A stretch of 64,000 nt of DNA, taken from assembly GCA_949743325.1 (NCBI GenBank), contig CATJTQ010000121.1, forward strand, positions 88,159 through 152,158, in the 5' to 3' direction. Below, piece by piece: positions 1 to 8,719 of the stretch. Source of the DNA: an uncultured Lachnospiraceae bacterium. Its GTDB lineage: Bacteria > Bacillota > Clostridia > Lachnospirales > Lachnospiraceae. Within the stretch, counting starts at the first letter, position 1, and each line of letters begins with the position of its first letter. Below the pieces are notes generated by a model. It was not told the origin of the DNA and made no database searches. It saw nothing but the letters and a program-made list of their open reading frames with translations. Both the position numbers and the translations under genes were made by a program.

Positions 1-1097
1 CAGAACCTCAAAATAAAGTTGATGAGGCAAAGAAAGTTCTAAAGCAGCTTATAACCAAATATGGTGTAACTTTAATCTCCCTTGGAAATGGAACCGCTTC
101 AAGAGAATCCGAATCTGTAATCGCCGATTTTATAAAAGAATCCAATTTATCTGTATCTTATGTGATTGTCAGCGAAGCCGGAGCATCTGTATACTCCGCC
201 AGCAAACTTGCAACAGAAGAATTTCCTGATTTTGATGTTGCACAGCGCAGCGCTGTATCAATAGCACGACGTATCCAAGACCCATTGGCAGAACTTGTTA
301 AAATTGAACCTAAAGCTATTGGAGTTGGACAATATCAGCATGATATGAATCAGAAACGCCTTGTACAGACCCTTGGTGGTGTAGTTGAAGACTGTGTAAA
401 TAAAGTAGGTGTCGATTTAAATACTGCCTCTGCGTCACTTCTTGAATATGTGTCCGGCGTTTCAAAAACAATAGCTAAAAATATAGTTGCTTACAGAGAA
501 GAAAACGGTCGGTTTGATAATAGAAAACAATTACTTAAAGTATCTAAATTAGGACCAAAAGCTTATGAACAATGTGCAGGATTTTTAAGAATTGCAGGAG
601 GCGACAACCCGCTTGACAACACAAGCGTTCATCCTGAAAGCTATAATGTAACCAAAGAACTTTTATCCTCTCTTGGTTACTCATTAGATGATATTGGAAA
701 TCTAAAAGGATTATCAAAAAAGGCATTTAATAAATCAAACCTTTCAAATAAATTTGAGATCGGAGAGATAACATTAACAGATATATTAAATGAATTAGAA
801 AAACCTTCCAGGGATCCAAGAGAAGATATGCCAAAACCAATTTTAAGAACCGATGTTTTGGATATTAAAGATTTAAAAGAAGATATGATTTTAAAAGGAA
901 CTGTCAGAAATGTTATTGATTTTGGAGTATTTGTTGACATAGGGGTACATCAGGACGGTCTTGTACACATTTCGCAAATTACGGATAAATATATTAAACA
1001 TCCCTTAGATGTATTAAGTATTGGAGATGTTGTGGAAGTAAAAATATTAACTGTTGATATACCGCGAAAACGAATTTCACTTACAATGAAAATATAA
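1..1097 (+). CDS. tex: Tex family RNA-binding transcription accessory protein (5' end outside window)
   Basis: The open frame enters from the left edge (first full codon at base 3), so only about the last 365 residues are present. Seen: the end of a YqgF/RNase H-like domain (LISLGNGTASRE, then SEAGASVYSAS), a helix-hairpin-helix region (DLNTASASLLEYVSGVSK), and a C-terminal S1 RNA-binding domain (GTVRNVIDFGVFVDIG to RISLTMKI). This is the domain order of Tex, a cytoplasmic nucleic-acid-binding protein linked to transcription. An internal GTG at 162 is not the true start, because conserved Tex sequence continues upstream. The DUF1934 gene follows 18 bases downstream and is probably co-transcribed. 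Confidence 0.93.
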   Translation, partial: EPQNKVDEAKKVLKQLITKYGVTLISLGNGTASRESESVIADFIKESNLSVSYVIVSEAGASVYSASKLATEEFPDFDVAQRSAVSIARRIQDPLAELVKIEPKAIGVGQYQHDMNQKRLVQTLGGVVEDCVNKVGVDLNTASASLLEYVSGVSKTIAKNIVAYREENGRFDNRKQLLKVSKLGPKAYEQCAGFLRIAGGDNPLDNTSVHPESYNVTKELLSSLGYSLDDIGNLKGLSKKAFNKSNLSNKFEIGEITLTDILNELEKPSRDPREDMPKPILRTDVLDIKDLKEDMILKGTVRNVIDFGVFVDIGVHQDGLVHISQITDKYIKHPLDVLSIGDVVEVKILTVDIPRKRISLTMKI

Positions 1098-1115
1098 AAA
1101 GCCAGGGAGATTATA

Positions 1116-1559
1116 ATGACTAAAGAAGTAATTATAAGTATTATCGGTCTGCAATTTGACGGCATTGATGAAAATCCTGTGCCTATAGAAATTATCTCAG
1201 CCGCTAATTACTATTATAAAAAAGATACGCACTACATTATATATGATGAAATTTCAGAAGATTTCTCAGGAACTACAAGCAACCGCATTAAACTAAAGAA
1301 GGACTTAATTGAAATATCTAAAAAAGGACTTACTACAGTAACTATGCGTTTTGAAAAGGGAAAGAAAAACCATACATACTACCAAACTCCTTTTGGCAGT
1401 ATTCTCGTTGCCATATTGACAAACAAAATTAATGTCGAAGAATCAGATACTGAAATTAATATAAATATTGCATATGAACTGGAAGTTGATGCTAGTCCAT
1501 TGTCTGAATGTAATATTCAGATTAAAATAGTACCAAAAGAAGAGGCTCATATCGCATAA
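1116..1559 (+). CDS. DUF1934 (YwiB-type) beta-barrel protein
   Basis: A 147-residue protein of the length and pattern of the DUF1934/YwiB family: an N-terminal strand ending in a short acidic loop, a central YDE segment, a basic FEKGKKNHTYYQTPFG stretch, and a C-terminal run of alternating strands (ININIAYELEVD). It has no signal peptide or membrane segment, so it should be cytoplasmic. The family is lipocalin-like by fold and has no settled function. It starts after an AGGGAG ribosome site and is followed at once by a terminator, so it is the last gene of the tex transcript. Confidence 0.8.
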   Translation: MTKEVIISIIGLQFDGIDENPVPIEIISAANYYYKKDTHYIIYDEISEDFSGTTSNRIKLKKDLIEISKKGLTTVTMRFEKGKKNHTYYQTPFGSILVAILTNKINVEESDTEININIAYELEVDASPLSECNIQIKIVPKEEAHIA

Positions 1560-1564
1560 TTTAA

Positions 1565-1630
1565 AAGGCTGTCTTGAAGATAATATTTATAAATATTGTT
1601 TTCAGGGCAGCCTTAATCTTTTTATTTTTT
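1565..1630. terminator. Terminator after the tex-DUF1934 transcript, probably bidirectional
   Basis: Inverted arms 1565-1578 and 1601-1614 (AAGGCTGTCTTGAA against TTCAGGGCAGCCTT, two mismatches) enclose an A+T palindrome and are followed by a T-rich run. The run overlaps the poly-lysine end of the convergent gene. An A-run on the left side gives T residues for the opposite strand as well. Confidence 0.8.
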
Positions 1631-2122
1631 TTTGTTTGATTTTTTTACTGAAGTGTTTTTTGCTTCCTCTGAAGCTTTCTCTGCCTTATTTCTCAACTTA
1701 CTCATAAAGCCTTTTTTCTTAGCTGTCTGTTCAAGTGGAGTACGGATTCCTTTTACACTTGTAATATACAATCCGCTTATTACCGCCTTAACTTCTTTTT
1801 TAACAGGAATACTGTCATAAATTTTAGCATCTGCTATAAGCGGTGTTATTTTAGGACCAATTTTAGCTTTCACAATCGGAAGTTTTGTTCGCCGCATAAG
1901 CTTTGGCGTCTGCTCAAGCACCTGAGCCGGAAAACCAGCATCTTTTAGCGGCATTTTCTTTTTGTCAATAACAAGCATTGAAACGGTCTGAGCCATTGCA
2001 TCCATCTGCTGTTTCTGAGCCGCCTGTTTCTTCTGTGCTTTCCTGCCGAAAAAATACAAGCCTGCCATAACTGCTACCAGGGCAATAAGTACAATTATCG
2101 TCACATTAATTACTGTCTGCAC
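1622..2122 (-). CDS. Small membrane-anchored basic protein, function unknown
   Basis: A 166-residue protein with one N-terminal membrane segment (about residues 5-27), a Gln/Lys-rich linker, a compact middle part of about 70 residues, and a very basic C-terminal tail ending in KKSNKKK. It begins after a strong GGAGGAG ribosome site. The topology suggests a small cytoplasmic domain held at the membrane; the tail may bind nucleic acid or acidic lipid, which is inference. It lies 84 bases downstream of the glycoside hydrolase gene and could be the last cistron of that operon or a separate unit. No family recognised beyond resemblance to uncharacterised Clostridia proteins. Confidence 0.6.
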   Translation of the reverse strand: MQTVINVTIIVLIALVAVMAGLYFFGRKAQKKQAAQKQQMDAMAQTVSMLVIDKKKMPLKDAGFPAQVLEQTPKLMRRTKLPIVKAKIGPKITPLIADAKIYDSIPVKKEVKAVISGLYITSVKGIRTPLEQTAKKKGFMSKLRNKAEKASEEAKNTSVKKSNKKK

Positions 2123-2206
2123 ATCTTCTCCTCCTTTATATAAAATGCCAAAGCGGATATCCGCAATATCATAAAATTACGAAGTCCGCTCTGCTGCATG
2201 ACATTA

Positions 2207-4342
2207 TTAGAAGTCTACTACAATTTTTCCTAATTTATCAAGACCTTTTTCTAAATTTCCATCAATATATATATTTAATCCTAATTTAATATCTTCAATT
2301 TGTGCAATTTTATTATCTTTAGCATAGTGAATTGATAGTTTTTTACCACGAATATAAATATCATCCAATTTGAAATAATCAAGCCCAATATCTATAGGAT
2401 CGATAATCAAACAATCCTGCTGCAACTTAATGCCTGCAACATGAGCAAAAATCAGCTCAAGATAATAAGAATGATTATAGTCTGGCTCATCGCTCATAGC
2501 CTCATCAGTTTCAGCATGATATTGTTCAACTAAATATGGATATGCAGCATCATGGGCCTTATAATGCTCTAATGTATATTTTCTTAAAAACTCAGCAAAC
2601 TCCTTATCAAACATATGGTTATGACTCTTACTCTGTTTGCCAATTGTATCCAGCATTATACCATTAGTATACGGCCATGACGGACCATTCCACATGCAGC
2701 TGTTTCTACTCTTCATACTTCCCATCCATGCTCCGATCGGCGAATATGCAACACAATCCTTTGCCACAGTTGAAAATACAGCGCCAGTATTAAAATATTG
2801 TTTATCAAAAAGATAGTCCATTCCTTTTAACTTATCATTGTCAGCAAGTTCTGCCCAATATGGATAAAACCCAACTATATTTTTTACCATAGCCTTCTCG
2901 TCGGTCTGATGATGTAAATCATAATAAAAGCCCGTCTCTTCGTCCCATGTTTTTTCATTTATATCTTTTGCAATTTCTCTTGCAAATTCATCATAATATG
3001 AATAATCTCCATCATTTACTTCCTTCATAAGCAAAGATAACCCCATAGTATTTAAATAATGATATATTGATGTATCTAATCTTTTCATTGGAATAATTTT
3101 ACTCTTATCTTTTCCATTCACAGGAAAATCAGTAAAATACCAATAACTTGGCTGATATTCCTTGCCAGTTCTCTGATGCTTTACCTCAATCTGCAGATGA
3201 TCATTTGGTGCTCCATAGACTTTTATATTTCCATCCACACACTTTTTCATCTGCGGCAGAATCTCTTTAATAAAATCTTTATCTCCATCAATCAGATACA
3301 TTTGATAAATTGCCCATATTAAATAATTTGAAAATGGACTGCCCCTGTGGTGTGTAAATGTTGACTGTATTATACCGTTTTCATCTTCCTGTGCAAGCAC
3401 TCCGCGCACAATATCGTGAAGCATTTCTTTATCAGGACACCATTTATAATCAGTAAGCTGCAGCGGCGTAGAAAGACAAATAAGACGGCTGAATTCCCAG
3501 CCAGAAACTTTTAACGGCTCACTCTTATTAGTTTTATGTCCTCTGCCTTCATAGACCGTCGTATTTTGCAGAAAACCATGCCTTGGCTTACTTGTATTAT
3601 GTCTTAATATATACCATCTGTAAAACCATGTCTTATTAAGAAGCGCATCACTGCAATCAAATTTCGGCAGCGACTCATAAAACTTTTCAAATTCTTTGGC
3701 AGTTTCATCTACATACTGCATAGGTGAAAGATTTCTTGCAAAAAATGCTTCTAATCTTTCAATTGCCGGTTTCTCACCCTCAACAATTAAATCAGTTGTT
3801 GCTGCTGCAATTGTAAAACTTACTGTCTCTCCACGCTTTAATATTATTATATTTTCAAGAGCAGCATCCCATTTTATAGCCGCGCCAACCTGAATTGTAT
3901 TTCTTTCCTCAGGCATCTGCATCCATATATATCCGTCTCTCTGCTCTACAACACACACTTTATTATCTACAGCCAATTCCAGTGTTATATCTCCATCGCT
4001 ATGATTCTCCCATGTCTGCACACAGAAAGCAATATCATTAGACGTAATCATCTTTACTTCATCAAAGGTGATTTTCTTATCACTGTAATGCATAGTAAGC
4101 CTGCTTGGATACCAAACAGTTTCAGCCATTATAAAATCTGGAGCGGAACTGCATTTCACTGTAAAAAGCTGCGGTATATTCATCTTATGAATAAAGTCAA
4201 TATTACCGCTAAATCCCGGCAATTTATCAAGGCAATCACAATAGAGCCTGTCGCCAACCGGCGCAAAAAGAAGCTTACCGCAATATGACTGCAAACTTCG
4301 GTTCGGATACGCTAATTTTTTATCAATTTCTAACATATACAT
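2207..4342 (-). CDS. (Alpha/alpha)6-barrel glycoside hydrolase, MGH1/trehalase-like
   Basis: A 711-residue protein without signal peptide, so cytoplasmic. Residues about 1-220 look like an all-beta domain and about 225-650 like an alpha/alpha toroid. The motif CMWNGPSWPYTNG near residue 550 is typical of the GH63/GH37/mannosylglycerate-hydrolase-like superfamily, followed by a His/Tyr-rich stretch (EPDYNHSYYLEL) and a C-terminal beta domain. Catalytic acids cannot be assigned by eye. It is downstream of the GH106-like gene (54-base gap) in the sugar operon and probably trims oligosaccharides brought in by the importers. The start is uncertain between M1 and M3, because the upstream SD (GTGGGG) is weak. 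Substrate unknown. Confidence 0.75.
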   Translation of the reverse strand: MYMLEIDKKLAYPNRSLQSYCGKLLFAPVGDRLYCDCLDKLPGFSGNIDFIHKMNIPQLFTVKCSSAPDFIMAETVWYPSRLTMHYSDKKITFDEVKMITSNDIAFCVQTWENHSDGDITLELAVDNKVCVVEQRDGYIWMQMPEERNTIQVGAAIKWDAALENIIILKRGETVSFTIAAATTDLIVEGEKPAIERLEAFFARNLSPMQYVDETAKEFEKFYESLPKFDCSDALLNKTWFYRWYILRHNTSKPRHGFLQNTTVYEGRGHKTNKSEPLKVSGWEFSRLICLSTPLQLTDYKWCPDKEMLHDIVRGVLAQEDENGIIQSTFTHHRGSPFSNYLIWAIYQMYLIDGDKDFIKEILPQMKKCVDGNIKVYGAPNDHLQIEVKHQRTGKEYQPSYWYFTDFPVNGKDKSKIIPMKRLDTSIYHYLNTMGLSLLMKEVNDGDYSYYDEFAREIAKDINEKTWDEETGFYYDLHHQTDEKAMVKNIVGFYPYWAELADNDKLKGMDYLFDKQYFNTGAVFSTVAKDCVAYSPIGAWMGSMKSRNSCMWNGPSWPYTNGIMLDTIGKQSKSHNHMFDKEFAEFLRKYTLEHYKAHDAAYPYLVEQYHAETDEAMSDEPDYNHSYYLELIFAHVAGIKLQQDCLIIDPIDIGLDYFKLDDIYIRGKKLSIHYAKDNKIAQIEDIKLGLNIYIDGNLEKGLDKLGKIVVDF

Positions 4343-4396
4343 ATATTTACCCCACTTTATATTTTTTATAAGAATTACGTCTATATTACATTAAAT

Positions 4397-7300
4397 CTAC
4401 ATTATATCTGGTCTCTTCAAAATGCCAACCCGTTTAAACTGATACTCATAACTGTAACTGTCACCTTTTGTACGCCATGCATCAGGACCAAACCAAGTTG
4501 TATTTTCATTACAATTATGAAGTGTACCAAATGTATTTATTCTGTTACCATACAGCTTCAGACCCAGAGTATGTTTTCCTTCGTCTGTTTTAATTTTACA
4601 TATATATGGCGCCAGTGCAATCGTGCCTGCACGCTCATCATCTAAAAATACTGCAACAAGCGAACCTCTAAAATAAGGGGTTTTTACAGTAAATTGCTGT
4701 TTGCTCTCAATCGGCACAAGATAAGTAATATTGCCGCCATAAAACGGAAGTCCTTGATTAACAATATCGCCGAATGCAAGTTCCCTGACCGGAGAGGTAA
4801 TTATCTGTTTAGTTCCGCAGACTTTCACGCCAAAATCTCCCAAAAGAAAACTATTTTCAATGTCTGTTCCCTCACCTAGCGGTATTTGAAGTATAATTTC
4901 ATTTAAGCCTTTTTTTATTGGAGGAATTGCAACTGTCTGTATTTTCTCATCAACATAGTAAGCAGCATGTTCGGTTTTATTTATATCCCCGACTATGTTA
5001 TAACCGCATATTTTAGTTTCCACTTCACTGCCATTGAGAATTATCTTTGTATTCTGTGCATGTTCTGTCGCAATAAACGGCTTCTCAACATCTATTTCAC
5101 TCTCTACTATATATTTTAGAGCCAATGTATGGGCAGGCTTATCATTAACGCATGTCCACGGCTGCGCCATTCTTCCTGACTGTGCAGTAATACCAAGCTC
5201 CTCCCTAACTTTTACGCCAATCCGCAAAACTTCCTCTAATGGCCTGAACTCGCCTCCATTGACACTATACTCTGCTAAATCGAGCATATATACATTAGGC
5301 TCATCAAGTCTTACAGGAACTTTTCTATTAGGCTCTAACATCACTGCTCCTGTAATTGCTTCACTGTCATTTGATTTTAATCCACTGGATTTTGTAATTG
5401 CTTTTTCTGCGCATTCAGTTTCCGCTTCCGCACTATTTTTTTTATTCTCAGACAGATCAGACAATTTCAGAATTACGCTGTCATGTGTGGAGTACTCACA
5501 TGTAATTATAGTTAACTCTCCGTCATGCTTTACATTAACATTATTAATACTTCCGTCCATTGCATTATACGACATAGCACTATATCGACCAGGTATCTTT
5601 ATTATCATCTTAGACAGACCTTCGTTGTCATAACGCTCTTTTTTCTTTCCATAACATACAAATATCCATTTGCAGTCATTATCCTGCCTAATTTGATGCA
5701 GAAGCTTACTACATTCCGAACCATTTTTATCTACTATATTCAGCACTCTAAACGGCTCAAGAGCCTTAGTAACTGCATACTGTTCCATGGAAACGCATAC
5801 ACATTCTTCGGCAAGCTTTTTCATACAGTCTGATTCTTCTGCATCAATAAGTTTTGGTACATCTCCAGCAAAAATTACCGTTCCGCCGTTTTTAACAAAT
5901 TTACTTAACATATCATATGTAGTGCTGCGAATTGTAACTGCACCTGGTATAACAATAACATCATAATTCATCTGACCAACTTTAAGCTTGTCTCCATCTG
6001 CATTTCCTATACGCTCTAATATAGCTTCAGAAAGATAATCAAAATCAAGATGTGCAAAAAGAAGCCACTCAGTCATTTTTTGAAAATTATCATCAAGCTG
6101 TTTTTTTATACCGCTTGTATGTTCCTCATCCGCCCAATTTAACCATAGGCTTTCTACTGGATGCAACAAACCAATTCTGACAATTGCTTTACCGCGCGTC
6201 ATTATTGTAGCAACTCTGGCAAAATAATCTTCAATAATATTATACTCTTTGTACCAAGGAGACTGGTAATGTATTGAAGCCGGATAATCTCTCTTAGCTT
6301 CTCCTTCCATAGTCATCCAAGACAAATGTGGAACTCTTATTGTAACGCCTAAGGCAGCCTGCCAATCCCCTGCCAATTTATGTCTTCTAAAATCAAAATC
6401 CCAGTTTGTTACACCGTATAACTCAGAAATAACACCCTCCGCACCATATTGATGTGCTACAGACTGTGCCTGCTTTGCAGTTGTGTATTCCCTCTCATCA
6501 CAGAGCATATCTATCCCTGGAATACCAAACTCTGATAACGGAAGCATAGCCTCACCAACAGCAGTTGACTGGCTCTTTAGCGAAGGTTCTTTTATCATAT
6601 GACCTGTCAGGTGTACATTATTTTCCCTACACCAGTCGCTTATAGTCTTAGAATAACTCTCTGTAAACCGCTCCGCCACATGCCTGTGATAAAAATATCT
6701 CGCCGCAGAAGGTTTAGCTCCTTCTAATTCCCATATCAATTCAGGAATATGAGGAATCATATCAAATCCATACTTTTCTTGAAATGTATCAGGTAAATTA
6801 TCAGTCCATGGAAAAATTAGATTTCTTTTGTCTTGGGCAAACGGCAGTGATTTTTTATATGTAGTCTTGGGCTCATCAGTAAAAAATGATGGTATTACAT
6901 CATCAAAATACTCTCCTACTACTTCTTTATATCGTTCGTGCGTGACCTCAACAAATCTTTCAATAGACTCTTTGTCAAGCGTATCAACATAAGTTTGATT
7001 GTTAAACCATGTATCATCTGAGGCAATTCTTAAATACGCATACATCACTCTTCCTTCGGCATTGTTTTCATTTTCTATTAAATCATAACTTTTTAATGTG
7101 CCGTCTTCATTTAAAACAATATCAAATATACCTATTAGATAACTCTCCTCAGCTCTCGTATCTGGTCTTTTTGATAAGTAATCTTCTCTCTTATCAAAAG
7201 TTATAAAGAGTTCTCTATAGCGATACTTTTTATCTTTTGTAACTATTCCTCCCGCAAACCCAGATGGAAACCTATCTTCATCGTATGCCCACATAAGCAT

Positions 7301-7561
7301 ATTATTTTCTTTGGCATATTCTGTACAATACTTTATGTCATCCATAAACTCATCACTTAAATATTGTACATTAAGTCCTGTACGACTGTGAATATGATAT
7401 CCTCCAAATCCCATCTGTGCAAATGCATCCATTTGCCTTTTCATCATATCCTTTTCTGGCTTACAATTCCATGCCCAGAAAGGAGCGCCTCTATATTCTC
7501 TAGTAGGCTTCTCAAACAGCTCATCTCTAAGCACAGGGTCATTCTTCTGCTTATATAACAT
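4397..7561 (-). CDS. Large glycoside hydrolase, GH106-like (alpha-L-rhamnosidase-related)
   Basis: A 1054-residue cytoplasmic protein (no signal peptide). The N-terminus has the RGAPFWAWN segment and a GFGGYHIHSRTGL turn followed by YDEDRFPSGFAGG, a pattern of the GH106/rhamnosidase-related TIM-barrel proteins. A Rossmann-like segment near residues 515-560 (NYDVIVIPGAVTIRS, then GGTVIFAGD) resembles the glutamine-amidotransferase-like domain of these enzymes. The C-terminal 300 residues look like beta-sandwich sugar-binding domains. It has a strong AAGGAGGAAGGG ribosome site. Rhamnosidase activity is inference; other alpha-glycosides remain possible. Together with the adjoining esterase and MGH1-like enzyme it implies breakdown inside the cell. 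Confidence 0.72.
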   Translation of the reverse strand: MLYKQKNDPVLRDELFEKPTREYRGAPFWAWNCKPEKDMMKRQMDAFAQMGFGGYHIHSRTGLNVQYLSDEFMDDIKYCTEYAKENNMLMWAYDEDRFPSGFAGGIVTKDKKYRYRELFITFDKREDYLSKRPDTRAEESYLIGIFDIVLNEDGTLKSYDLIENENNAEGRVMYAYLRIASDDTWFNNQTYVDTLDKESIERFVEVTHERYKEVVGEYFDDVIPSFFTDEPKTTYKKSLPFAQDKRNLIFPWTDNLPDTFQEKYGFDMIPHIPELIWELEGAKPSAARYFYHRHVAERFTESYSKTISDWCRENNVHLTGHMIKEPSLKSQSTAVGEAMLPLSEFGIPGIDMLCDEREYTTAKQAQSVAHQYGAEGVISELYGVTNWDFDFRRHKLAGDWQAALGVTIRVPHLSWMTMEGEAKRDYPASIHYQSPWYKEYNIIEDYFARVATIMTRGKAIVRIGLLHPVESLWLNWADEEHTSGIKKQLDDNFQKMTEWLLFAHLDFDYLSEAILERIGNADGDKLKVGQMNYDVIVIPGAVTIRSTTYDMLSKFVKNGGTVIFAGDVPKLIDAEESDCMKKLAEECVCVSMEQYAVTKALEPFRVLNIVDKNGSECSKLLHQIRQDNDCKWIFVCYGKKKERYDNEGLSKMIIKIPGRYSAMSYNAMDGSINNVNVKHDGELTIITCEYSTHDSVILKLSDLSENKKNSAEAETECAEKAITKSSGLKSNDSEAITGAVMLEPNRKVPVRLDEPNVYMLDLAEYSVNGGEFRPLEEVLRIGVKVREELGITAQSGRMAQPWTCVNDKPAHTLALKYIVESEIDVEKPFIATEHAQNTKIILNGSEVETKICGYNIVGDINKTEHAAYYVDEKIQTVAIPPIKKGLNEIILQIPLGEGTDIENSFLLGDFGVKVCGTKQIITSPVRELAFGDIVNQGLPFYGGNITYLVPIESKQQFTVKTPYFRGSLVAVFLDDERAGTIALAPYICKIKTDEGKHTLGLKLYGNRINTFGTLHNCNENTTWFGPDAWRTKGDSYSYEYQFKRVGILKRPDIM

Positions 7562-7606
7562 ACCCTTCCTCCTTAAACAAACTAATAATTAGTTCTGTTA
7601 AATAGT

Positions 7607-8614
7607 TTACTTAATATTTTCAAGCCATGAAATTATCACATTTTCATCTATCTCATGACGTCCTTCAATAAGCTCTCCTTTATAATTTTCAGACACACCT
7701 AAGTTACTATATATTTTGTTTAAATATTCAAATGCCTTATTGCTTCCGGCAGCAGGAAAACCTCTGTCTGCTTTACCATTTACAGTAAGTAACTTCTTAG
7801 GCGCAGAAAGAGCCAGCAAATCATAACTGTCACCCAGTCTTAACAATCCAGGAATATAATTACATCTGCAATGATCTTTTGCAAGTATGCTATCCTCATA
7901 TGTATTTGCATAACAAGCAACAATACCATTATCTACTCTGTTATCAACCGGAAGTATATGCTGTGCTGTCATTCCTCCTCCAGAAATACCAAAAACTGTA
8001 ATATTATCAGATACACCTAACATTTCCATAAAATCTAATGTCCTGACAGCCTGATATACTCTAAATCCTCCAACACTAAATCCTAATAGTGACATAAAAT
8101 TTACATTAGGCAGACATCCTGAACTATTATTACTGCCTTTTGGAAAATCTTCATAATGCGCCTCCCCATGGCCAATAAGTTCAGGGGCATACACACTATA
8201 TCCTGCCTCAGCTAATTTAAGCGGTATCATTTTATGATAACGCACTTTATCATATCTTTCTATCAAAGCTCCCATAATACCTAAATCATCATGTCCATGT
8301 AAATAAAAAACAACCTTGCCATTAGGTTTGTTAGGTTTTACATGATAGACAGGAAAATCTAATTCTTTAATTGCCTGCAATCTATATTTATCAATTTGAA
8401 TACCCATCTCTTCAAAATTATTGTCTAATTCATAACTTATTTCTCTATCTAACAATGCACTCTGTTCATCTAGTTTAAGCAGCTCCTTTAGTTTTTCAAT
8501 TCTAACTTTCTTTTCGACTTCAAATTCCTCTATGCTTAAACTTGCCAAATCTGTTTTAGGCTGAATATTTTTATATTGTTTTTCTAAAAACTGGTTTGTA
8601 ATATACATTTCCAT
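7607..8614 (-). CDS. Alpha/beta-hydrolase, acetyl-xylan-esterase/dienelactone-hydrolase type
   Basis: About 335 residues, no signal peptide. Seen: an oxyanion-type VVFYLHGHDD strand-loop, the nucleophile elbow GISGGG (Ser near residue 211) and a C-terminal catalytic His in EGRHEIDE (near residue 320), the triad layout of alpha/beta-hydrolases. Likely removes acyl groups (for example acetyl) from imported oligosaccharides so the two hydrolases downstream can act; this role is inferred from position. Start choice: the frame also has ATGs at 8620 and 8608. GGAAAG directly abuts 8620 but sits 6 bases from the ATG at 8614, which is therefore preferred. A terminator-like hairpin lies just upstream. 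Confidence 0.75.
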   Translation of the reverse strand: MEMYITNQFLEKQYKNIQPKTDLASLSIEEFEVEKKVRIEKLKELLKLDEQSALLDREISYELDNNFEEMGIQIDKYRLQAIKELDFPVYHVKPNKPNGKVVFYLHGHDDLGIMGALIERYDKVRYHKMIPLKLAEAGYSVYAPELIGHGEAHYEDFPKGSNNSSGCLPNVNFMSLLGFSVGGFRVYQAVRTLDFMEMLGVSDNITVFGISGGGMTAQHILPVDNRVDNGIVACYANTYEDSILAKDHCRCNYIPGLLRLGDSYDLLALSAPKKLLTVNGKADRGFPAAGSNKAFEYLNKIYSNLGVSENYKGELIEGRHEIDENVIISWLENIK

Positions 8615-8654
8615 CCACATCTTTCCAAAAACTTACTGTCGTTTTTTATTTTCT

Positions 8655-8693
8655 TAAAAATATGGGGAAATCTCATTTATTGAAATTTCCCCA
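8655..8693 (-). terminator. Terminator-like hairpin after the lipoprotein binding-protein gene
   Basis: Nine-base arms TGGGGAAAT (8663-8671) and ATTTCCCCA (8685-8693) with a 13-base loop are followed on the minus strand by TATTTTTAAG. It may end most transcripts coming from the importer genes, leaving the esterase and hydrolases at lower level. Confidence 0.65.
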
Positions 8694-8719
8694 CATAAAA
8701 TTATATTTTTAATATAATA

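Noticed and set aside
5034..5633. 199-codon frame on the plus strand inside the GH106-like gene
   Set aside because: Antisense to a clear enzyme, low-complexity Ser/Ile/Leu composition and no ribosome site.
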